The notes under the pieces are model-generated. The model made no database searches. It had not been told where the DNA came from and was given only the letters and a program-made list of their open reading frames with translations. A DNA stretch of 64,000 nt from JABSOG01 sp965277695 (GTDB lineage Bacteria; Pseudomonadota; Gammaproteobacteria; Enterobacterales; Alteromonadaceae), in NCBI GenBank assembly GCA_965277695.1, contig CBDIDQ010000071.1, forward strand, positions 62,001 to 126,000. Direction: 5' to 3'. Shown piece after piece: positions 27,962 to 37,600 of this stretch. How positions within the stretch are numbered: the stretch's first letter is position 1; every line of letters starts with the position of its first letter. Both the position numbers and the translations under genes were made by a program.

Positions 27962-29206
27962 CTAGCTTAGGGTTGTTTTATATTTAGGTAATCTGCGGAA
28001 TAACATCATCAAGCCAAACATCACACCTGCGCCGATACTGCCACCGCTACTTTCTGATGAAACCGTGCTCTTGGTTGTGGTGTTGTTAATAGTGTTAATA
28101 GTGTTAATAGTGTTGCTAGTGTCTGGCACAACCACCGTGACTGGTGGTGCGATCTCAAAACTAGCGTCTTCCAATGGAATAACGGCAAAAGCCGGATTGT
28201 GCTCGGGCAATACGGTTAGCAAAATGTCGTCGTTGTTGGCATCAACAATGATGGCTTTTAAGTAGTAGTGGGCAGTTGGATATCCGCTTAACCAGTCAAA
28301 CTGCCATTGTTGAGCGTCGCTTACTGAATCTTCTGCAACAATGAAATGTCCACTGGTGTACAGCGGCAGCCAACTGAATTGATCAGTGCTGACATAGAGT
28401 TCAACATAAACGTCGGCGGTGCCAAAGCTGGCATCAATGTCTAGTTCGATATTAAATGAGTGATAATAACCGTCGCCATCATCGTCATTTTGTAACCATA
28501 ACTTACTTGAAAACGTCGATAAATATTGCGCTGTCGTATCATACTCTTGGCTTTCTAATGCCAGATAATCGAGTTGTGGGGCATGGTGAAAATCAACATA
28601 AGCCAGTAATTCTTCGCTGTAAGCATCGAATAACTGAATGGACAAATCGTAATAGTCGGTGAGCCAGTTGTGGGTTAGTAAGGTTTCGACTTGATGGATG
28701 TCATCGCCGGAATCACCATACAGGTTAAAATCGTCTGTGGTGTAATAATCAGTGGTGACACCGTTAGGGTCAGTCAAACTTAAGGTGGCATAGACGCTGC
28801 TATATTCGTAAACGGTGTCGGCATCAAAATCGACGATGATGCGGCTGTAGTAGCCGTTGTCATTGATATCATTTTGTAACGAGATATCGATGCTGTGAAA
28901 CCAAATATCATGATCTTGAGCAACTTTGCTATTAGTCGTAACGTTGGCAATGGTTTTGGTGGGGGTAGCTACAGCAGCATGTTCAACAGCGGCTGTGCTT
29001 TTTGCTGCGGGAACCTGTTCAACCGATTTAGTGGTTTTGTCGCTGATTTGTTTGCCACGGATTTGCAGCAGATGCTCTGTCATCAGCTCTGTTGCCTGTT
29101 CTGTTACCTGTTCTGTTACCTGTTCTGTTAAGTGTAGCGCTTGAGCAGGTAAAGTTATTAAATTGGTGCTAAGTGCGCATAATAGTAATGTGGTGTGTTT
29201 ATCCAT
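27962..29206 (-). CDS. choice-of-anchor H-like surface protein
   Basis: 414 residues from ATG 29206, chosen because a GAGG lies nine bases upstream; an ATG at 29227 adds seven residues. Signal peptide, then a short repetitive segment (TEQVTEQVTEQATE), then two beta-rich repeats with acidic turns (NDINDNGYYSRIIVDFDAD and NDDDGDGYYHSFNIELDID) that look like calcium-binding modules. The C-terminus is a sorting signal: Ser/Gly linker SSESSGGSIG, a hydrophobic segment and RRLPK. This matches choice-of-anchor H proteins, probably processed by a rhombosortase-like or type II secretion route. Confidence 0.8.
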   Translation of the reverse strand: MDKHTTLLLCALSTNLITLPAQALHLTEQVTEQVTEQATELMTEHLLQIRGKQISDKTTKSVEQVPAAKSTAAVEHAAVATPTKTIANVTTNSKVAQDHDIWFHSIDISLQNDINDNGYYSRIIVDFDADTVYEYSSVYATLSLTDPNGVTTDYYTTDDFNLYGDSGDDIHQVETLLTHNWLTDYYDLSIQLFDAYSEELLAYVDFHHAPQLDYLALESQEYDTTAQYLSTFSSKLWLQNDDDGDGYYHSFNIELDIDASFGTADVYVELYVSTDQFSWLPLYTSGHFIVAEDSVSDAQQWQFDWLSGYPTAHYYLKAIIVDANNDDILLTVLPEHNPAFAVIPLEDASFEIAPPVTVVVPDTSNTINTINTINNTTTKSTVSSESSGGSIGAGVMFGLMMLFRRLPKYKTTLS

Positions 29207-29302
29207 AATGTTTAACCTCAATGTCATTTTGGCTCTATTAAAACCCGACGAGGCTGAATCATTACTGAATGGTTAGTCAGGCTTGGCAAAATGAATAATT
29301 GA

Positions 29303-30001
29303 TCACAATAAATGCTCGGGCAAAACATAACGGGTTAACATGGCGCATTCTTTAATTTTATCTCTAATGCCTGGGGCAAGTAGTGGTGTGGAATACCGAT
29401 CAGCTGCAACCTCTATCGGCGCTGACATATTGGGATGGTTAATTAACAGATACACTGGTTGACCTGCCGATTGACCGTAAGCGCCTTGTTGATAACTGCA
29501 CCATTTTAATCCCTGAATGTTGGGATTATTGGCGATTAAACGCAGAGCAAACTCTCTGAGCAAGGGGTAAATACCATCGGCTTGAGATTGTTTAAGCCCG
29601 GCGGCAATGATTGGCGGCACCCAATCATCATCGAGATCAGCCAATAACACCGATTTAACCGGATGAATGACACTCAGCAGATAATTGCCTAGGGTATGCT
29701 CGGTGATTTTTTGATGGCTGGGCTGGCTGGCATAAGAGTCTTGTTTGCGCATGATGGTTTCAGCGAAGGCATCTTGATATTGGTTGGCGGCATAAAGGGT
29801 TGGATAAACCGCTATTTCGCTTTTCTCGCCTCTCTCATCTCTCTCATCTCTTTGGCTTTCGGTGGTTGCCAGTTTTAATGGACTAAACCGCGCATCTCCA
29901 CAACCACTGTCGTTAAAAGCAGCGGCTTTATAGGCTTTGTGATGCACTCGCCACAAAGGTTGATTGGCTTCGAGTAAATAGGTTTGTATTTTGGTTTTCA
30001 C
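29303..30001 (-). CDS. RES-domain protein (probable NAD-degrading toxin)
   Basis: 232 residues. RES-domain residues are in place: Arg18 in LWRVHH, Arg38 in GDARFSP, Tyr70 in YPTLYAA, Glu81 in AFAETI and Ser169 in LKWCSYQ. RES toxins (for example MbcT) destroy NAD+. An insert of about 20 charged residues (TESQRDERDERGEKSE) between the Arg and Tyr motifs is encoded by a short tandem repeat near 29830 and looks like a disordered loop. The gene follows its probable antitoxin by 17 bases. Confidence 0.78.
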   Translation of the reverse strand: MKTKIQTYLLEANQPLWRVHHKAYKAAAFNDSGCGDARFSPLKLATTESQRDERDERGEKSEIAVYPTLYAANQYQDAFAETIMRKQDSYASQPSHQKITEHTLGNYLLSVIHPVKSVLLADLDDDWVPPIIAAGLKQSQADGIYPLLREFALRLIANNPNIQGLKWCSYQQGAYGQSAGQPVYLLINHPNMSAPIEVAADRYSTPLLAPGIRDKIKECAMLTRYVLPEHLL

Positions 30002-30018
30002 TCACTTTCCTTGTTTTG

Positions 30019-30780
30019 TCATCCTATGATCTCAACACCTAGTTGAGCTTCTGCTTGAGCTAAAAAGTCGGATTTTTTACCTTGCTCCAACAGCTCTATT
30101 GGCACGATTGATGGGTGTTTAATTGGTGGTGGCATGGCGTTAAAGTCAGCCAATAAATTGTCTAATGTGTCGTCTTTTGGCAAGATCACTGGTGGTACTG
30201 TCATCACCGTCAATTGAGCAGTATTGAGCCAAATCAGAATATCCCAATCGGTCATGCCAATTTGTTTTAAGCGGGGAATCGATTGCTCAAGCTCGGCATA
30301 GACACAACCACTGCTGACATCAATTTGATTGACCGGATAGAGCCAACCACTGCCACCGATACGCCTAACCGCAAGGATTTTACCTTTATTGCGCAGGTTG
30401 TTGAGATCGCGTGACCAGTTGGATTTTTGCTCACCCAGCAACTCACCAAGGGCTTTGCTATCGATAAAATCAACGCTATTGCTGATTTCATCTCGGCACT
30501 GGGCAAACCGACGAATTAATTCTAATCGATTAGCCCCCGCATCATTTTTAAATATGCCAAGAGAATCAATCAGTTGTGGCAAAAGTGTGGCTTGTGCCTG
30601 ATAGTCAGCTTGGTCTGTTAAGGTTTGATACAAGGCATTATACTCCTGACGCAGCTGATTAAGCCGGGTTAAAAGGGCATCAGTATCTTGGTATTTTATT
30701 TGGTATGTGGCTGATGCTTCGTTGACGTGCAACACCTCAGGTATTGGATACGCTTTACTGGTTTGATTGGCTTTATTCAT
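30019..30780 (-). CDS. atypical partner/antitoxin of the RES protein
   Basis: 253 residues, not a recognised Xre family antitoxin. The N-terminal half is helical (DTDALLTRLNQLRQEYNALY). The middle contains a helix-turn-helix-like ALGELLGEQKSNWSRDLNNL followed by a beta wing GGSGWLYPVNQID. The C-terminal DWDILIWLNTAQLTVMTVPP resembles the MbcA/ParS toxin-binding fold (W..WL....L....P). Its position directly upstream of the RES gene supports an antitoxin role. Function is inferred from context. Confidence 0.6.
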   Translation of the reverse strand: MNKANQTSKAYPIPEVLHVNEASATYQIKYQDTDALLTRLNQLRQEYNALYQTLTDQADYQAQATLLPQLIDSLGIFKNDAGANRLELIRRFAQCRDEISNSVDFIDSKALGELLGEQKSNWSRDLNNLRNKGKILAVRRIGGSGWLYPVNQIDVSSGCVYAELEQSIPRLKQIGMTDWDILIWLNTAQLTVMTVPPVILPKDDTLDNLLADFNAMPPPIKHPSIVPIELLEQGKKSDFLAQAEAQLGVEIIG

Positions 30781-30864
30781 AATGTCATTCTCGTCTATTC
30801 ATTATGAAGTATTACACAAAATACAAAATTGGCCAGTTAAATTTTATTGTTTTTTCGAGGAAGC

Positions 30865-30898
30865 TTAAAGGTAGGCACAAAGTTGTGCCTACCTTTAA
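30865..30898. terminator. 16-bp perfect inverted repeat, probable bidirectional terminator
   Basis: Arms TTAAAGGTAGGCACAA and its exact complement are separated by two bases between the stop of the oxygenase gene (30905, leftward) and the antitoxin-like gene. The stem is unusually long for a terminator and lacks a strong T-run, so a protein-binding site or mobile remnant is also possible. Confidence 0.5.
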
Positions 30899-30904
30899 TT
30901 GTTG

Positions 30905-31846
30905 CTAGCCCATCAAACCTATTTCAGTTAAGCGCTGATTAAGGAAATCATTGGCGGTAATAGGCTGAGGATATTGATTGGGGTTTTCTTCACTGATACA
31001 ACTATCGAGGGTCTCAATCAAAAAATTCGGGTTAGGATGCAAAAAGAATGGCATGGAATAACGCGGTGTATCTTGCGCCTGACCTTGTGGATTAACCACA
31101 CGGTGCGGCGTAGACGGTAAAACATTATTGGTCAGACGTTGTAACATATCACCAATATTGACCACGATAGCGCCTTCAAGCATGGTCACTGGTAGCCACT
31201 TGCCTTCGCGGGTTTTTACTTCAAGTCCGGCTTCATGTGAGCCAACTAATAAGGTGATCAGGTTGATATCTTCATGCTGACCAGCACGCAGTGATTCAGT
31301 TGATGAATCGACAATTGGCGGGTAATGAATGAGTCTTAAGACCGAGTTACCATGGTCTGTTTTATCCACAAAGTAACCTTCGTCTTGACCGATAACTAAC
31401 GCCAATGCTCGCAAAACCTGATCGCCAATATGCTCAAGGGTGGCATAAAACTCTAGTGATACTTGTTTGAATTCAGCGACTTCTATCGGCCAAACATTCG
31501 GGTGTAAAGACTCATGTGGTCTTTCACCAAAAATTTCACGACCGACATGCCAGAACTCTTTTAAATCAACGTGATCGCTATCTTTGGCTTTTTCAACGCC
31601 AGTTGCGGTGTAACCACGGGCACCGCCTTGCTCGGCAATAAAATAACGCTGCTTAACCTCAGTCGGCAGGGCAAAAAATGCTTGGGTGACACTAAACGCT
31701 TTTTGCATCAAGTCATCAGGTAAGTCGTGGCCACTAATGCCGCAAAAACCAAATTGCTTGTAAGCTTCACCAATTTTTTCGACAAACGCTGCTTTATCAC
31801 TGGCAAATTGACTGATATCTAACGTCGGGATCTCGGTTAACGACAT
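30905..31846 (-). CDS. isopenicillin N synthase-like 2-oxoglutarate/Fe(II) oxygenase
   Basis: 313 residues with the DIOX_N region (IPTLDISQFASDK) and the 2OG-Fe(II) barrel. The iron-binding HxD is in RAGQHEDINLIT, the distal His in PHRVVNP, and the R-x-S for the cosubstrate in PRYSMPFFLHPN. Bacterial members act in small-molecule oxidation; the substrate is unknown. No secondary-metabolite genes adjoin it; the neighbours are a nucleoside transporter and uridine kinase on the same strand (15-base gap to the transporter), so it may be read with them. Confidence 0.88.
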   Translation of the reverse strand: MSLTEIPTLDISQFASDKAAFVEKIGEAYKQFGFCGISGHDLPDDLMQKAFSVTQAFFALPTEVKQRYFIAEQGGARGYTATGVEKAKDSDHVDLKEFWHVGREIFGERPHESLHPNVWPIEVAEFKQVSLEFYATLEHIGDQVLRALALVIGQDEGYFVDKTDHGNSVLRLIHYPPIVDSSTESLRAGQHEDINLITLLVGSHEAGLEVKTREGKWLPVTMLEGAIVVNIGDMLQRLTNNVLPSTPHRVVNPQGQAQDTPRYSMPFFLHPNPNFLIETLDSCISEENPNQYPQPITANDFLNQRLTEIGLMG

Positions 31847-31861
31847 GACTAAATCTACTTC

Positions 31862-33085
31862 CTATAACGAAATGAAAAAACCCGCGATGGCGGCACTCAT
31901 AAAGTTGGCCAATGAAGCCGCCAACATGGCTTTAAAACCCAAACGGGCAATATCTTTACGACGACTCGGGGCCATACCACCAATCCCACCTAACAAAATG
32001 GCAATGGATGACAAGTTGGCAAAACCACACAAGGCAAAAGTAATGATTGCCTGACTTTGTTGACTCAATTGCTGTTTGTTGGCAATTAAATCAAAGTAGG
32101 CGACAAACTCGTTAATGACGATTTTTTGGCCAATGAAACTACCCGCCAAATTGGCTTCACTCCACGGCACACCCAAAACAAAAGCCAACGGCTGGAAGAT
32201 ATAACCGAGCAATAGTTGCAGCGATAAATCTGGGTAACCAATGAATTCGCCAATCCAACCAAATAGGCCGTTTAACATGGCGATCAGCGCAACAAAAGCC
32301 AACAACATCGCACCGACATTCATCGCTAATTGCATCCCGTTTGAGGCACCTGTGGCGGCTGCGTCAATGACATTAACCGGTTGATCTTGAGCCGCTTCAA
32401 TTTCGGCCAGATCGGTTCTGACTTTCTCAGTCTCAGGCAAAATCAATTTGGCCATCAGTAGCCCGCCCGGTGCCGCCATAAAGCTGGCTGCAATCAGATA
32501 TTTCATTTCAACCCCAATACTGGCGTAACCGGCCAATATCGAACCTGCCACCGACGCCAAACCGCCCACCATAATGGCAAACAGCTCTGATTGGGTCATG
32601 GTGGGAATAAACGGTTTAACCACTAATGGCGCTTCGGTTTGACCAACAAAGATATTGGCGGTAGCTGACATTGATTCGGTGCGACTAGTGCCAAGTAGTT
32701 TTTGCAAACCGCCACCTAGCACGGCGATCACCTTGTGCATAATGCCGAGGTAATACAATACCGCGATGAGTGAGGAGAAAAATACAATCACTGGCAACAC
32801 ATGAAAAGCAAACATAAAGCCCATTTTTTGTCTGCCAATATCGCCAAACAAGAAGTTGATCCCGTCTTTGGCATAGTCAATGATGGTGGAGACAAAATTT
32901 GATACGGATATCAATACATCTTTGCCAAACGGCAAATACAATACAAATGCCCCTAACGATATTTGCAACAGAAAAGCACCACCAACAGTACGCCAGTTAA
33001 TGTCTTTACGATGATATGACATGCCATAAGCGGCGGCTAATAAGACACCGATGCCAACTAAACTAATCCACGAGATTGAACCCAT
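31862..33085 (-). CDS. concentrative nucleoside transporter (CNT/NupC family)
   Basis: 407 residues with eight or more TM segments. CNT signatures are present: FVGQTEAPLVVKPF (first nucleoside/sodium motif), ASFMAAPGGLLMAKL and KIVINEFVAYFDL (second motif), as in the sodium-coupled Vibrio transporter. It imports nucleosides across the inner membrane. It lies 45 bases downstream of uridine kinase on the same strand, so uptake and phosphorylation of uridine/cytidine are likely co-expressed. Confidence 0.93.
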   Translation of the reverse strand: MGSISWISLVGIGVLLAAAYGMSYHRKDINWRTVGGAFLLQISLGAFVLYLPFGKDVLISVSNFVSTIIDYAKDGINFLFGDIGRQKMGFMFAFHVLPVIVFFSSLIAVLYYLGIMHKVIAVLGGGLQKLLGTSRTESMSATANIFVGQTEAPLVVKPFIPTMTQSELFAIMVGGLASVAGSILAGYASIGVEMKYLIAASFMAAPGGLLMAKLILPETEKVRTDLAEIEAAQDQPVNVIDAAATGASNGMQLAMNVGAMLLAFVALIAMLNGLFGWIGEFIGYPDLSLQLLLGYIFQPLAFVLGVPWSEANLAGSFIGQKIVINEFVAYFDLIANKQQLSQQSQAIITFALCGFANLSSIAILLGGIGGMAPSRRKDIARLGFKAMLAASLANFMSAAIAGFFISL

Positions 33086-33129
33086 ATTATACCTGCTTTT
33101 GTCTTTTTACTGTTAAATCAGTGTATTGA

Positions 33130-33780
33130 TTATACTGAGGTAGCCAATAATTCATTGATTTTGGCTTTGATGACTTCTATCGCGGTGCGGTTTTTACCGC
33201 CCTTGGTAACGACGATATCGGCCAGTTGGCGGCTGCGTTCGATAAATTCAAAATACATCGGCCGCACGGTTTTTTCATATTGGGTGACAATGGAGTCAAA
33301 CGTTCGGCCACGCTCTTGCATATCTCGACTGATCCGGCGGATCAGGCAGATGTCTAACGGCGTATCCATAAATACTTGGATATCGAACAATGATCGCAAT
33401 TGAGGATCGGTTAATAACATGATGCCTTCAACTAGGATGATCCTTGATGGTTTAATCCGGCGGACTTTTTCGGTGCGGGTATGCTGAGTGTAAGAATAAA
33501 TGGGTAAATCAATCGGCTGGCCACTTTTTAACGCGTTGATATGTTCAACCATTAATTGGTGTTCAAACGCATCGGGGTGATCGTAATTGGTCTTGACTCT
33601 TTCGGTCAGTGGTATATGACTTTGATCGCGGTAGTAAGAGTCTTCTGAAATAAACGCGATACCGCCTTCATCCAGTGCATTTTCTTTAATTAACTCTTGA
33701 TAAATCGTGTCGGCAAAGAGGGTTTTGCCCGATGCCGAAGCCCCCGCTATCGCTATCACCGTCGTTTTAAATTGACCCAC
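33130..33780 (-). CDS. udk: uridine kinase
   Basis: About 217 residues. P-loop GASASGKT near residue 12, then EDSYYRD, NYDHPDAFEHQLM, LPIYSYTQHTR and VEGIMLLTDPQL are the uridine/cytidine kinase signatures. The enzyme phosphorylates uridine or cytidine to UMP/CMP. The start is uncertain: no ATG is in range; GTG 33780 (MGQFKTTVIAIAG) gives the usual length, GTG 33786 adds two residues, TTG 33834 adds eighteen that are not conserved. First gene of a unit with the nucleoside transporter. Confidence 0.9.
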   Translation of the reverse strand: MGQFKTTVIAIAGASASGKTLFADTIYQELIKENALDEGGIAFISEDSYYRDQSHIPLTERVKTNYDHPDAFEHQLMVEHINALKSGQPIDLPIYSYTQHTRTEKVRRIKPSRIILVEGIMLLTDPQLRSLFDIQVFMDTPLDICLIRRISRDMQERGRTFDSIVTQYEKTVRPMYFEFIERSRQLADIVVTKGGKNRTAIEVIKAKINELLATSV

Positions 33781-34027
33781 AATCACACCAGCTGAATAAA
33801 AAAAGTGGGGTATTATGCTAAATTTTGCGGCCAAAAGCTACGACCCCTGTTGATCAATTAGCCGCGATCTGCCTATTTCGGGCTAATCAACTTAGATTTG
33901 TTAATGACAAGCAAACAAATAAATTAAATAAATCAAAGGATTATCGATTCATGGATGTGATAAGGGAAATCCTGATTAAACGGTCAGATTTTTACATCAA
34001 AGCCATAACAAAGGCAACCAATGTCCC

Positions 34028-34049
34028 GTAGACGCGAATTTATTCGCGT
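34028..34049 (+). repeat. single REP-like palindrome (GTAG head)
   Basis: GTAG followed by ACGCGAATTTATTCGCGT, a hairpin of the same family as those at 1311, 22338, 47791 and 55983. It sits 37 bases before the pentamer satellite. Confidence 0.7.
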
Positions 34050-34085
34050 AGGAAGCCAGAGCGACCGTAGACCAGCAGTCATAAC

Positions 34086-34320
34086 CAACCCAACCCAACC
34101 CAACCCAACCCAACCCAACCCAATCCAACCCAACCCAATCCAATCCAATCCAACCCAACCCAACCCAACCCAATCCAATCCAATCCAATCCAATCCAATC
34201 CAATCCAATCCAATCCAATCCAATCCAACCCAATCCAATCCAATCCAACCCAATCCAATCCAACCCAATCCAATCCAACCCAATCCAACCCAACCCAACC
34301 CAACCCAATCCAACCCAATC
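34086..34320. repeat. 47-copy CCAAY pentamer satellite
   Basis: 235 bases made without interruption of 47 five-base units of only two kinds: 22 CAACC and 25 CAATC. The first seven units are all CAACC; a block of eleven consecutive CAATC units lies at 34171-34225; the end is mixed. The complementary strand carries GGGTT runs (in CAACC-rich parts) able to form G-quadruplexes. Because units of either kind lack stop codons, open frames through the array are artefacts. It lies 306 bp upstream of a TonB receptor gene. Confidence 0.95.
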
Positions 34321-34421
34321 CGTCACGAAAATGAATTCGCTAGCGCCAATTAAGGCGTTTTTTACGATTTGGGTCTACGCTAATAGCTGAGTTAGCGGTG
34401 TCATCTGTATCATGCTTATCT

Positions 34422-34490
34422 TTATCGTGTCATAATGCGCCGCATTTACGATGTCTGTCGGTACATTACGCCACATTTATCGTGACATAA
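34422..34490 (+). promoter_or_regulatory. two copies of TTATCGTGWCATAA upstream of a TonB receptor
   Basis: TTATCGTGTCATAA at 34422-34435 and TTATCGTGACATAA at 34477-34490, spaced 55 bases (about five helical turns), 136 bp upstream of the receptor ATG. The motif has inverted TTAT/ATAA ends, as expected for a dimeric regulator. The regulator is unknown. Confidence 0.4.
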
Positions 34491-34625
34491 GCAGAAAAAT
34501 GCTAATAAAAACCCGGGTTTAACTGTAAAGCAACAACATCACTAAAACCTAAGTTAGAGCCAAAATTATAACCAAACATCAACATAAGTAATCAAAGAAA
34601 TTACCGTCATATTGGGGAAAAGAAA

Positions 34626-37600
34626 ATGAAAACTTTACGTCTCTCACTGGTCGCATCCGCACTGGTGTTGGGGTTAGGCATATCAGCCAGCGCTGGTGCC
34701 AATACCACCTCATCGTCGATCAAAGGTCATATCACCGGTCCGCAAAATAATCCTGCTGTAGGGACCGTGGTTATTATTACTCATGAGCCTTCGGGCTCCA
34801 GCAAAACCGCTGTAGTCAATGATTCGGGGCAATTTTTAGCTAAAGGACTTCGGGTTGGTGGACCTTACACCATTAAACTTCAATCCAGCCGTTTTGCTGA
34901 TGATGTGATTAATAATGTTGAATTAAGATTAGGTGATACCTATGATTTTGACCATTCATTAGCACCAGAGCAAAACGTAGAACGTATTTCGGTTTCGGCT
35001 CGCCAATTAGATATCAACTCTGGTAGCACCAGCCCATCGAGCAACTTCAATTTAACTGATTTGCAAACTGCTCCGTCAGTGAATCGTGATATCAAAGACT
35101 TGGTTCGAGTCGACCCCCGGGTTTATGTTAACGAATCCAGTGGCGATGCGATCCAATGTACTGGCGGTAACCCAAGGTTTAACAGTTTGACCGTCGACGG
35201 TGTGCGAATGAACGATAACTTTGGTCTGAACGGCAACGGTTATCCTACAGAGCGTATTCCTTTTTCTTATGATGCTATCGATCAGGTGGCTATCGAGTTA
35301 GCCCCATTTGATGTGCAATATGGCGGTTTCACTTCATGTAATATCAATGCGGTAACTAAGTCGGGCACCAATGAATTCCACGGCGGGGTGTTTTTTGATT
35401 ACACCAGTGATGCACTTAAAAGCGAACGCGTAGATGGTTCTCCTATTGATAATGGTAACTTCAATGAAAGGCGTTTTGGTACCAACTTTGGTTTTCCAAT
35501 CATTGAAGATAAGTTGTTTGTCTTTGTCGCTTATGAAAAACTCGAAGGCTCACAAATTTTTCAGTATGAGCCACTAACCTCTGGCCGGATTGATCAGGCC
35601 ACTATTGATAAAGTGGTGCAAATTGCCAAAGACACTTATCAGTATGATCCGGGTTCATTAATACCAAGTATGCCGGTTGAAGATGAAAAAGTGTTGTTGA
35701 AAGTCGATTGGAATATCAACGACGCTCACCGTTTGAGCATGGTGTATAACTATAACGACGGTTTCTCACTAGCCCAGTCCGATACCGGTTCAAACCGAAT
35801 TTCTTTATCAAATCACTTTTATGAACGTGGTGCCAAACTCAATTCATTTGTGACTTCGTTTTACTCAGACTGGACGGATAACTTCTCCACTGAAGTCAGA
35901 TTTGGTGAGTCAACTTTAGATAACCGTCAAATCTCTTTAGATGGTGCTAGCGGGTTTGGTGAGTTCAGAGTTGATACCGGTGATGTTGATGTTTATCTCG
36001 GCCCTGATGATTCTCGTCAGGCTAATAAACTCAAATATGATAATCGTACCTTTAAAGTTACAGGTACTTATCACTTTGAAGAGCAAAGTGTCACTGTCGG
36101 TTATGAGCGTGAAGAACTAGATGTGTTCAACATGTTTGTTCAGCACAATGAGGGTGAATACCGTTTCAGCTCGATAGAAGATTTTGAAAATGGTGTCGCT
36201 CGGGTATATTACGGTAATGCTAGCACCCATAATCCGGTTGATGCAGCAGGTGAGTTTGAGTATGCCTTTAATACTGCCTATATCCAGGATGAAATTGACT
36301 TTTATGAATATGATGTGACCTTGACTATTGGGGCTCGTCATGACTGGTATACCAGTAGTGATGTACCAAGATTAAACGAAAATTTTACCACCCGTTATAA
36401 TTTCTCTAATCAGCAAAATTTGGATGATGTTAGCCTGTTTCAACCACGCTTGGGATTGAACTGGAGTGTTAATGATCAATTGGAAGTGCGTGCTGGCGCA
36501 GGACGTTATTCTGGTGGTAATCCTAACGTATGGATTTCTAACAGTTATTCTAACGATGGTATTAGTAACATTCAGGTCAATCAGCGAGACATGCAAATTC
36601 TCGGGCCTGATGCGGTGGCCTTTACGGGCACTGGTCGACCGGGTTATGACATTCCGGTTGACTTGTTTAATCAAGTTAGTGGCACAGCGGATTCAGATAC
36701 TAACGTAACTGATCCAAATTTTGAGATCCCCTCAGAATGGAAATATGCTATTGGTGCCACTTATACCACTGACGACGGCTACGTGTTAATGGCTGATTAC
36801 TTGCGCAGTGAAAAAGAAGACTCGGCTATCGTGCAGAATTTGGCAGCAGTGCAAGTAGGCACAGCGCCAGATGGGCGACCTATCTACGGCAATAGTGAAG
36901 AACGACCACGAAATGCAGACTACTTCTTGACCAATGTAAAAGGCGCAGATGCTGAGTCGACGGTGATTTCATTTGGCATTAGCAAAGCGTTTGATAATGG
37001 CTTTAGCTTTGCGGCATCTTATGCTTATACCGAAGCTAAAGATGTGCATCCAATGACCAGTTCAGTGGCTTTTTCAAACTATCATAATATTGATACGGCT
37101 GATCCACAAAACCCCGGTTTGGCTCACTCGAACTATGAAATTCCTCATCGTTATACCTTAAACCTACGTTACACCCATGAGTACTTTGCGGGTTATGAGA
37201 CTAATATCAGCTTGTTTGGTCAGGCCAATCAGGGGCGTCCTTATTCGTATAGCTTCACCAGCCGTAGTGGTGGCTTAGGCTTTAACGATAGAGACCGTCA
37301 GCTGTTGTATGTGCCGTTGATTGACGATCCAAATGTGGTTTACAGTGATGCTTTCATGACACCTGATCCAGTGACTGGTCTATCTGACTTTGATAACTTC
37401 AATGCCTTCATCACATCAGAGGGGATGGAGAAGTTTCGTGGTCGCATCATGCCACGTAATTCACTGGAAAGTGACTGGTGGGTGAAGTTTGATTTACGGG
37501 TCGAACAAGAGTTTATGGGCTTTAATCCAGACCATAAAGCCAGTTTCTTCTTCGTGGTTGAAAACTTGGGCAACTTATTGAACGACAAATGGGGCGTATT

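Noticed and set aside
30905..31846. 2OG-Fe(II) oxygenase as antibiotic (isopenicillin) biosynthesis gene
   Set aside because: The family name is historical; no peptide synthetase or other beta-lactam genes are present and the neighbours are nucleoside salvage genes.
34086..34320. CRISPR array or telomere-like end
   Set aside because: Units are five bases with no unique spacers, no cas genes, and ordinary sequence continues on both sides.
33984..34353. Five overlapping open frames of ~80-110 residues with Trp-Ile-Gly-Leu or Pro-Thr-Gln repeats
   Set aside because: They are by-products of the stop-free CCAAY satellite; open in several frames on both strands, with no ribosome-binding site or domain.
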